This document shows, one piece after another, positions 5,953 through 11,367 of a stretch of 11,367 bases of DNA (its first letter is position 1; every line of letters begins with the position of its first letter). Below the pieces are notes generated by a model. That model was not told the origin of the DNA. It did no database searches and worked only from the letters and a program-made list of their open reading frames with translations. This DNA comes from Betaproteobacteria bacterium (GTDB taxonomy: Bacteria; Pseudomonadota; Gammaproteobacteria; Burkholderiales; SG8-41): positions 1-11,367 of the forward strand of contig JANXSE010000102.1 of the NCBI GenBank assembly GCA_025356695.1. Reading direction: 5' to 3'. A program made the position numbers and the translations under genes.

Positions 5953-6795
5953 CTATTCCGGTACCAGCCAGCACACCTGCCACGGCGGCACCGCGCCGTT
6001 GGCGAGCAGCGGTTGCAGCCAGCCGGTAATGGCCTGCGCCACCGTGTCGAAACCGAACGGCGGATTGACGACGATCATGCCGCAACCGCGCATGCCGAGC
6101 GTCCAGTCTTCGCCGAAGACATTGATTTCGACCTGCAGCACTTTGCGGATGCCGGTGGCGACGATGCCGCGCTCGAAGGAACGCATCGAGGCCGGATCCA
6201 TCAGCGGATACCACAGGGCGTAGACGCCGGTGGCGAATTTGCGGTTGCCGAGGATCAGCGCGTCGGTGAGACGCTTGAATTCGCGCGCGCGGTCAAACGA
6301 CGAATCGATGAAGATGAGGCCGCGCCGCTCTTTCGGCGGCAGATGCGCGTTCAATCCGCCATAGCCGTCGGCGAGTTCGACCGTGACCTGACGATCGCGC
6401 AGGTACAACGCCGCGAGTGCTTCGCAATCCTTGGGATTGAGTTCGGTCAGTACCATGCGATCGATCGGACGAATCAGGCGGCGCACGATCGCCGGCGAGC
6501 CGGGATAAAAGCGCAGCGTGCCGCCGGGATTTTCCGTGCGCAAGGCGTCGAAATAGGGCTGCATTTCCTCGGGCACATCGCTGCGCGCCCACACCCGCAC
6601 CACGCCGTCCTTGTGTTCGGCGTTTTTCTGCGCCCATTCGTGCAGCAGGTCGTACTGGCCGATGCCAGCGTGGGTGTCGAGATAGAAAAACGGCTTGTCC
6701 TTGCGCGCCATGGCCAGCACCAGTTGTGCGAGCAGTGCATGTTTGAAGACGTCGGCAAAATTGCCGGCGTGGAATTGATGTCGGTAAGCGAGCAT
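5953..6795 (-). CDS. rlmJ: RlmJ, 23S rRNA (adenine-2030-N6)-methyltransferase, with altered motif IV
   Basis: 280 aa, the same length as E. coli RlmJ. RlmJ uses S-adenosylmethionine to methylate A2030 of 23S rRNA before ribosome assembly is complete. The N-terminal motif YRHQFHAGNFADVFKH retains Tyr4, His6 and Lys18, residues known to matter in the E. coli enzyme. The SAM-binding loop is YLDTHAGIGQYDL (about 38-50). The C-terminal GCGMIVVNPPFGFD is also typical. The oddity is motif IV. Asp164 aligns with the catalytic aspartate, but the family D-P-P-Y (or D-P-S-Y) tetrapeptide reads D164-S-S-F here, followed by DRAREF. The proline and the aromatic hydroxyl are gone, so activity needs testing, although the fold and all else look intact. 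It lies 9 bp after the small ORF and 64 bp before the TPP gene on the same strand. No strong Shine-Dalgarno is seen. Confidence 0.93.
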   Translation of the reverse strand: MLAYRHQFHAGNFADVFKHALLAQLVLAMARKDKPFFYLDTHAGIGQYDLLHEWAQKNAEHKDGVVRVWARSDVPEEMQPYFDALRTENPGGTLRFYPGSPAIVRRLIRPIDRMVLTELNPKDCEALAALYLRDRQVTVELADGYGGLNAHLPPKERRGLIFIDSSFDRAREFKRLTDALILGNRKFATGVYALWYPLMDPASMRSFERGIVATGIRKVLQVEINVFGEDWTLGMRGCGMIVVNPPFGFDTVAQAITGWLQPLLANGAVPPWQVCWLVPE

Positions 6796-6804
6796 GGTGG
6801 TTCG

Positions 6805-6957
6805 TTATTTGACGCCGTACTTGGCACGGTAATGCTGGGCGAGCACTTTGCGCGTCTGTTGATTGAGGTTCGGATTGCGCGACGGCACCGGCCCGCCTTG
6901 TGCACGCGGCGCCTTCGCTGGCGGCGCGGGCGGTGTGGTGCTGGAATTTTTGCGCAT
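6805..6957 (-). CDS. Small proline-rich basic hypothetical protein (50 aa)
   Basis: Starting at the ATG at 6957, the protein is MRKNSSTTPPAPP, then a Pro/Ala/Arg-rich stretch, then NPNLNQQTRKVLAQHYRAKYGVK. It is strongly basic, with no signal peptide or membrane segment. The N-terminal half looks disordered and the last ~20 residues look like an amphipathic helix, which could bind RNA or protein. The frame runs upstream to 7005, but that extension reads back through the divergent promoter region, so the shorter start is preferred. It ends 9 bp before rlmJ, so co-transcription with that rRNA methyltransferase is likely. I do not recognise a named family. The ordered C-terminus and tight spacing argue that it is real, but a chance ORF in GC-rich DNA cannot be excluded. 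Confidence 0.55.
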   Translation of the reverse strand: MRKNSSTTPPAPPAKAPRAQGGPVPSRNPNLNQQTRKVLAQHYRAKYGVK

Positions 6958-6977
6958 GATGCCGCGATAGTAACGGA

Positions 6978-7005
6978 TGGACGCGGATTTTGCGCGTGCT
7001 ATCAT
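6978..7005 (+). promoter_or_regulatory. Putative sigma-70 promoter with extended -10 for the GGDEF gene
   Basis: The -10 hexamer TATCAT (7000-7005) matches TATAAT at five of six positions and is preceded by TGC (6997-6999), an extended -10 element. A weak -35, TGGACG (6978-6983), lies 16 bp upstream. Transcription would start near 7012, leaving a leader of about 75 nt before the ATG at 7086. It sits in the divergent gap between the small ORF/rlmJ block and the GGDEF gene. Confidence 0.45.
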
Positions 7006-7025
7006 CGTTTACACTCTTAACACGC

Positions 7026-7040
7026 CGCATTTCAAATGCG
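7026..7040. promoter_or_regulatory. 15-bp palindrome, possible operator
   Basis: CGCATTT-C-AAATGCG is a perfect 7-bp inverted repeat around one central base, lying about 15-30 bp downstream of the predicted transcription start. Its size and placement would suit a repressor site, or a tiny RNA hairpin in the leader. No regulator gene is adjacent and no second copy was noticed in the window. Confidence 0.3.
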
Positions 7041-7085
7041 CGCGCCGCACGGTCGGCCGCCGCAACGTATGAACGCCGACCGTCC

Positions 7086-8309
7086 ATGAACCCTTCCCGC
7101 ATTCTGTTGAATCTCGCCCTGCCGTGCGCGGTGCTGGCCGGCGCATGGCTGTTGATTCCGTCGATTGCCGCGTGGCCACTTTCGCTGGCCGGGCTGCGCC
7201 TCTACGGCGCGTGGGGCCTGCTCGCGCTGGCCGCGGTCATCGCACTGTCGTTTCGCCGCGGACGCATCGTGTTTGCACTGCTCACGCTGGCAGCCGCGTT
7301 GGCAGCGCATGGCTGGCTGCTCGCCAACGGCACCGACAACGCGCCGGCGCGCGCGGTCTATCTCATGCTGGGCCTGTGCGTGCCGCTGAATCTGGCGTTG
7401 TTGTGCGCCATGCGCGAGCGCGGCACCTTCAACATGCACGGCCTGCGCCGCATCGGCGTGCTCGCGCTCGAAGCCGCACTCGCCGCCTGGCTTGCCTACG
7501 GCGCCGGCAACCCGCTGCTGGCGCAACTCCACGCGCCGCTGTTCGATCCCGCGCTGTTCGCGACGCCGCTCCCGCACACTGCGCTGGTCGCATCCGTGCT
7601 TGCCATTGCGATCTGCCTCGGCTGCTGGATGGTGCGCCGGAGCCCGCTCGATCTTGCCTTTGCCGGCGCGGCGGCGGCTGTCGCACTCGCTTTGCATCGA
7701 ACAGCCGTGCCGAACGCATTTGCCGCTTTCGTCGCCGCCGGCGGACTGCTTTTCATCATCGCATTGTTGCAAGACACTTTCCGCATGGCGTTTCGCGACG
7801 AGTTGACCGGACTGCCGAGCCGGCGCGATCTGAACGAGCGCATGATGGGGCTGGGCAGGCAATATGTGATCGCCATGCTCGACGTCGATCACTTCAAGAA
7901 ATTCAACGACAGCTACGGCCACGACGTCGGCGACCAGGTATTAAAAATGGTCGCCGCAAAAATGGCCGGCGTCGGCGGCGGCGGTCATGCCTTCCGGTAT
8001 GGCGGCGAAGAATTTACCGTGTTGTTTGCAGGCCGCGACATCGAACACGCGCTGCCGCATCTCGAAGCCGTGCGCCGCGCCATCGAGCACCACCGGCTGG
8101 CCTTGCGCTCGCTCGACCGCCCGGCAAAAGCCCAAACAGGCCGCCGGCAGCGCGGTGCATCACGCGCGGCGCAATCGGTCTCGGTGACCATCAGCATCGG
8201 TGTCGCTGCAAGCAACGACAAACTCGCCACGCCTGAAGACGTCATCAAGGCCGCCGACAAGGCGCTCTATCGCGCCAAGCGCGGGGGACGCAACCAGGTC
8301 AGCCGATAA
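7086..8309 (+). CDS. Membrane-anchored diguanylate cyclase (GGDEF domain)
   Basis: 407 aa from the ATG at 7086. The first ~235 residues form about eight hydrophobic helices (for example AVLAGAWLLIPSIA, GLLALAAVIALSF, VFALLTLAAALAAHGWLLA and AAFVAAGGLLFIIALLQ). They are an integral-membrane input module that I do not match to a named sensor domain. The C-terminal GGDEF domain has DELTGLPSRRDL, the metal-binding MLDVDHFKKFND (264-275), and the active-site GGEEF (306-310), so cyclic-di-GMP synthesis from two GTP is expected. The inhibitory RxxD I-site, normally just upstream of GGEEF, is replaced by GGGG (297-300). A basic insertion (DRPAKAQTGRRQRGASRAA) precedes VSVTISIGVA. The open frame reaches back to 6990, but that part is leader. 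No Shine-Dalgarno precedes 7086. A six-codon ORF (ATG 7069, TGA 7087-7089) overlaps the start as ATGA and may couple translation. Confidence 0.92.
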   Translation: MNPSRILLNLALPCAVLAGAWLLIPSIAAWPLSLAGLRLYGAWGLLALAAVIALSFRRGRIVFALLTLAAALAAHGWLLANGTDNAPARAVYLMLGLCVPLNLALLCAMRERGTFNMHGLRRIGVLALEAALAAWLAYGAGNPLLAQLHAPLFDPALFATPLPHTALVASVLAIAICLGCWMVRRSPLDLAFAGAAAAVALALHRTAVPNAFAAFVAAGGLLFIIALLQDTFRMAFRDELTGLPSRRDLNERMMGLGRQYVIAMLDVDHFKKFNDSYGHDVGDQVLKMVAAKMAGVGGGGHAFRYGGEEFTVLFAGRDIEHALPHLEAVRRAIEHHRLALRSLDRPAKAQTGRRQRGASRAAQSVSVTISIGVAASNDKLATPEDVIKAADKALYRAKRGGRNQVSR

Positions 8310-8324
8310 TTTTTTCGCGCTTTT

Positions 8325-8341
8325 AACCCCGTCCGGGGGTT
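8325..8341 (+). terminator. Short GC hairpin after the GGDEF gene (weak terminator or regulatory stem)
   Basis: AACCCC (8325-8330) pairs perfectly with GGGGTT (8336-8341) around a 5-nt GTCCG loop, 15 bp after the GGDEF stop. No T-tract follows; instead a second hairpin starts two bases later. Intrinsic termination is therefore unlikely to be efficient, and read-through into the VIT gene is plausible. Confidence 0.35.
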
Positions 8342-8342
8342 G

Positions 8343-8377
8343 CTCCCGTTTATACGCGCATCCACTTTAAACGGGAG
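8343..8377 (+). promoter_or_regulatory. Hairpin sequestering the Shine-Dalgarno of the VIT-protein gene
   Basis: CTCCCGTTTA (8343-8352) is the exact reverse complement of TAAACGGGAG (8368-8377), giving a 10-bp stem with a 15-nt loop. The 3' arm contains the Shine-Dalgarno GGGAG (8373-8377), six bases before the ATG at 8384. In RNA the stem would hide the ribosome-binding site. The 5' arm CTCCC can alternatively pair with the GGGGG of the preceding hairpin (8335-8339), which would free the site. The pairing is seen directly; the regulatory role is inference. Confidence 0.55.
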
Positions 8378-8383
8378 AGCGCC

Positions 8384-11317
8384 ATGCTTCAGTTCCACCG
8401 GTCTTTACGCCAAAACGCACACCGCATAGCGGCGATACTGATTGCAGCCTGCAGTTGTCTTGCCGCGCCGGCCGATGCGCAGAAAATTGCCGCGCCACCC
8501 GCCGAGCGCTGGGTGCGCCCGCAACTGGTGGTCGCCAGCGGCGCCGATACACCGGTGCGCCTGCAACAGATCACCATCAAAAGCGAAGTCAGCGGCCGGC
8601 TCGCCGTTACCGAAATTGCGCTGCAGTTCTACAACCCGAACAGTCGCATCCTCGAAGGCGAGTTGCAGTTTCCGCTGCTCGACGGCCAGCAGATTTTGAG
8701 TTTTGCGATGGACGTCAACGGCAAATTGCGCGAAGCCGTGCCTGTCGAAAAAGCGCGCGGCCAGGCGGTGTTCGAGGACATCACGCGGGTGCGCATCGAT
8801 CCGGGCCTGCTCGAACAGACACAGGGCAACAACTTCAAGCTGCGCGTCTACCCGATCCCGGCGCTCGGCGTGAAACAGGTCGTGCTGCGCGTCTCGGAAA
8901 CGCTGCGCGAACGCAACGGCCGGCTGGTCTACCGCCTACCGCTCGAATACGCCACCACGCTCGACAACTTTCGCCTCGATCTGAACATTGCCGGCGCGCA
9001 ATCGATGCCGGCGACGACGCGCGGCCAGCTCGACGGCCTCGCCTTCCAGCGCAACGCCGGCGGTTATCACGCGCAGGTCAACCGCGAACGCTACGCCGGT
9101 CGCGGCGTGCTCGAACTCGAAATGCAGCCGCTGCCGGGCGCCCATGCCTATACGCAGAACTTCGACGGCAAAAATTATTTCTACGTCGAGGTCGCGGTGC
9201 CGGTAAAGAGCGCCGCGCGCGTACTGCCGAAAACCATCGGCCTGATCTGGGACAGCTCGGGCTCGGGTGCGCTGCGCGATCACGGGCGCGAATTCGCACT
9301 GCTCGACGCTTACTTCCGCACACTGAAGACCGGCGAGGTGCGGCTGACGCGCCTGCGCGATGCGGCCGAACCGCGTGCAACCTTCCACATCGTCAACGGC
9401 GACTGGCAGGCGCTGCGCGATGCGCTCGAGACGACGCCGTACGACGGCGCCACCAACCTTGGCGCCTTCACGGCGGAATCGGGCGTCGGCGAGTATCTAT
9501 TGCTCAGCGACGGGCTGGCCAACTTCGGCGAACGGCCTTTCCCCGTGTTGAAAGTGCCGGTCTACACCGTGTCGGCCGCCACGCGCAGCGACCCTGCGTT
9601 GTTGCGCCAGATCGCCGAGGCTGGCGGCGCACGCCATATCGACCTCATCAATGACGCACCGGCAACGGCGGCGGCCAAACTGCTGTCGGCCACCACGCGC
9701 GTGCAAGTGCTGGCCGCCGATGGCGCCACCCAACTGCAACTCGATTCACCGTTTACAGAACACGGCCGCGTCGCCGTCAGCGGGATTCTCACGGAAGCGG
9801 CGACGCGCGTGCGCCTTGGCATCACGCACCCCAACGCGCAACGCTCCATCATCGAAGTCCCGGTGCGCAGCGGTGAGGCGCCGTTTGCCATGGTTGCCGC
9901 GTTATGGGCGCGCATGAAAATCGGGGCACTCGAAGCGCAGTTCGATCTGAACCGCGCGGAAATCCGCCGTCTCGGCCAGACCTTTCGCCTGGTCACCCGC
10001 GAAACCTCGTTGATCGTGCTCGACCGCATCGAGGACTACGTGCGTTTTGAAATCACGCCGCCGGCAGAACTGCTCGCCGACTACGAACGCCAGCGCCAGT
10101 TCGTCGCGCGCCAGCGCGGCGTCGAGAAAAGTGCGCATCTGGACAACGTCGTGCGCCGCTTCCAGGAAAAAATCACATGGTGGAACCGCGACTTTCCGAA
10201 GGGTGACCGGCCCGGGCAGGTGGCGCAAAAAGCGCTGACGCCGGTTGACGGTGCGCGCGGGCAATTGCAGGAAACGGACCGCCGCGATGCCCCAGCGCGC
10301 AATCAGGCGCCCGCCGCCGCGCCCATGATGAAACGCATGGAAGCCGGGAATATGCGCGCCGCAACCGCGGATGCACTGGCCTCGAGTGCGGCCGAACCGG
10401 CAGCGGTCAGCGCAACGATCCAACTCAAAAAATGGGAACCCGATGCGCCGTACGCGACACGCATGCGTAATGCCGCCGCTGAAAACGTCTACCGCGTGTA
10501 TCTCGACGAACGCGCGGGTTATCTTAACAGCACGGCGTTTTTCCTCGACGCCGCCGACATCCTGTTCGACCGACAGCAACCCGAACTGGCGCTGCGTGTG
10601 TTGTCCAACCTCGCCGAAATGGATCTCGAGAACCGGCACATCCTGCGCGTGCTCGGTTACCGTCTGCTGCAAATGCGGCTGCCGAAGCTCGCCCTGCCGG
10701 TGTTCAAAAAAGTGCTCGAACTGTCGCCGGAGGAACCGCAGTCGTACCGCGATCTCGGCCTCGCCTACGCTGCCGACCGCCAGCCGCAGAAAACCGTCGA
10801 TACGCTCTACGAAGTAGTGGTGAAGCCGTGGCACGGCCGCTTTCCCGATGTTGAAATCATCACGCTCGCTGAACTCAATGCGATCGTCGCGACCGCAAGC
10901 GAAAAACTCGACACCGGCCGCATCGATCCGCGTCTGCTGAAAAACCTGCCGCTTGATTTGCGTGTAGTGCTGACCTGGGACGCCGACAACACCGACATCG
11001 ATTTGTGGGTGACCGATCCGAACGGCGAACGCACCTATTACGGCAACCGGCTGACCTATCAGGGCGGACGCATGTCGCTCGACTTCACCGGCGGCTATGG
11101 GCCCGAGGAGTTTTCTCTCAAACGCGCCAAACCCGGCAAGTACAAAGTCGAGGCGCAGTACTTCGGCGACCGCCAGCAGAAGGTCACCGGCCCCACCACG
11201 CTGCAGGTCACGCTCGCCACGAAATTCGGCAGCAGCGAACAGAAGGACCAGTCGATCACGCTCCGATTGAAGGGCCGTTCGGAAACGATCTACGTTGGCG
11301 AATTCGAGGTGAAATAA
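8384..11317 (+). CDS. Exported VIT-VWA-TPR-DUF2135 protein
   Basis: 977 aa. The N-terminus is a signal peptide (HRIAAILIAACSCLAAPADA), probably cleaved before Gln33. IAAC at 20-23 also resembles a lipobox, so lipidation at Cys23 is an alternative. A VIT domain (about 40-175) shows TEIALQFYNPNSRILEGELQFPL and FEDITRVRIDPGLLEQTQGNNFKLRVYPIPA. A von Willebrand factor A domain follows with an intact MIDAS metal site: DSSGS (290-294), Thr357 in DGATNLG, and Asp376 in LLLSDG. After a low-complexity Ala/Arg/Met linker come TPR-like helices (about 730-816), then a C-terminal DUF2135 domain (about 859-977) opening LRVVLTWDADNTDIDLWVTDPNGE. VIT-VWA proteins are generally adhesive or scaffold proteins. 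No LPxTG sortase signal or membrane anchor is seen at the C-terminus. The SD GGGAG is good but lies in a hairpin arm. The gene follows the GGDEF gene by 74 bp. Confidence 0.93.
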   Translation: MLQFHRSLRQNAHRIAAILIAACSCLAAPADAQKIAAPPAERWVRPQLVVASGADTPVRLQQITIKSEVSGRLAVTEIALQFYNPNSRILEGELQFPLLDGQQILSFAMDVNGKLREAVPVEKARGQAVFEDITRVRIDPGLLEQTQGNNFKLRVYPIPALGVKQVVLRVSETLRERNGRLVYRLPLEYATTLDNFRLDLNIAGAQSMPATTRGQLDGLAFQRNAGGYHAQVNRERYAGRGVLELEMQPLPGAHAYTQNFDGKNYFYVEVAVPVKSAARVLPKTIGLIWDSSGSGALRDHGREFALLDAYFRTLKTGEVRLTRLRDAAEPRATFHIVNGDWQALRDALETTPYDGATNLGAFTAESGVGEYLLLSDGLANFGERPFPVLKVPVYTVSAATRSDPALLRQIAEAGGARHIDLINDAPATAAAKLLSATTRVQVLAADGATQLQLDSPFTEHGRVAVSGILTEAATRVRLGITHPNAQRSIIEVPVRSGEAPFAMVAALWARMKIGALEAQFDLNRAEIRRLGQTFRLVTRETSLIVLDRIEDYVRFEITPPAELLADYERQRQFVARQRGVEKSAHLDNVVRRFQEKITWWNRDFPKGDRPGQVAQKALTPVDGARGQLQETDRRDAPARNQAPAAAPMMKRMEAGNMRAATADALASSAAEPAAVSATIQLKKWEPDAPYATRMRNAAAENVYRVYLDERAGYLNSTAFFLDAADILFDRQQPELALRVLSNLAEMDLENRHILRVLGYRLLQMRLPKLALPVFKKVLELSPEEPQSYRDLGLAYAADRQPQKTVDTLYEVVVKPWHGRFPDVEIITLAELNAIVATASEKLDTGRIDPRLLKNLPLDLRVVLTWDADNTDIDLWVTDPNGERTYYGNRLTYQGGRMSLDFTGGYGPEEFSLKRAKPGKYKVEAQYFGDRQQKVTGPTTLQVTLATKFGSSEQKDQSITLRLKGRSETIYVGEFEVK

Positions 11318-11327
11318 ACGCGGCGGC

Positions 11328-11364
11328 GTGCGGCGCGGCGGAGTCAGCTCCAGCCGCGCCGCAC
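11328..11364 (+). terminator. Strong GC hairpin after the VIT-protein gene, probable terminator
   Basis: GTGCGGCGCGGC (11328-11339) is perfectly complementary to GCCGCGCCGCAC (11353-11364). The stem is extended by GGAG/CTCC within the loop, closing on TCAG with one bulged A. It starts 10 bp after the TAA. The window ends three bases later, so a T-tract cannot be verified. Confidence 0.6.
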
Positions 11365-11367
11365 CGG

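Noticed and set aside
6013..7020. 335-codon open frame on the plus strand opposite rlmJ
   Set aside because: It is antisense to rlmJ, which has the full family length and motifs; the predicted protein shows no recognisable pattern.
9902..10834. 310-codon open frame on the minus strand inside the VIT-protein gene
   Set aside because: It is a shadow of a gene with continuous domain evidence on the plus strand; its His/Arg/Phe-rich composition is typical of antisense frames.
1..11367. CRISPR array, tRNA or rRNA gene
   Set aside because: No regularly spaced direct repeats, tRNA-like TPsiC/CCA patterns or rRNA segments were seen; the only repeats are the two inverted pairs.

Overview
The window looks like a chromosomal segment from a GC-rich proteobacterium, most likely a betaproteobacterium. 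The evidence is the strongly GC-biased third codon positions, a Bug/TctC-type periplasmic binding protein (a family greatly expanded in Burkholderiales and relatives), and RlmJ and HflX proteins of proteobacterial type. This is inference from protein families; no rRNA, tRNA or other marker gene is present.

Layout. Positions 1-120 hold the end of a rhodanese-type sulfurtransferase, followed by a DUF1801 protein. A pair of perfect 29-bp inverted palindromic repeats precedes hflX, which encodes a ribosome-associated GTPase. Convergent to hflX is a small antibiotic-biosynthesis-monooxygenase (ABM)-like gene. Next, a DUF559 endonuclease-like gene is bracketed by two inverted copies of a different ~50-bp hairpin repeat, and its stop codon lies inside one of them. 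A leftward block follows (in transcription order): a 50-aa proline-rich protein, rlmJ, a thiamine-diphosphate (TPP) enzyme of the acetolactate-synthase superfamily, and a Bug-type solute receptor whose start overlaps the end of the TPP gene. Divergently, a plausible extended -10 promoter reads into an eight-helix membrane GGDEF protein. A 977-aa exported VIT-VWA-TPR-DUF2135 protein follows, and a strong GC hairpin closes the window.

How the genes may work together. The TPP enzyme and the Bug receptor overlap by 11 bp and probably form one translationally coupled unit for uptake or sensing of a carboxylate and its carbon-carbon chemistry; the substrate cannot be read from sequence. The small ORF and rlmJ lie 9 bp apart and may share that transcript. 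The GGDEF and VIT genes are co-oriented with a 74-bp gap. This gap contains two adjacent hairpins, the second of which pairs perfectly with the Shine-Dalgarno sequence of the VIT gene, so expression of the large envelope protein may be controlled at translation.

Most of the window is ordinary core and accessory chromosome. The points most worth a second look are: the DUF559 gene packaged between inverted hairpin repeats; the ribosome-binding-site (RBS)-sequestering hairpin before the VIT protein; an RlmJ whose catalytic DPPY-type motif reads DSSF; an HflX with a long charged insertion; and a GGDEF protein with a poly-glycine stretch where the inhibitory site would be.
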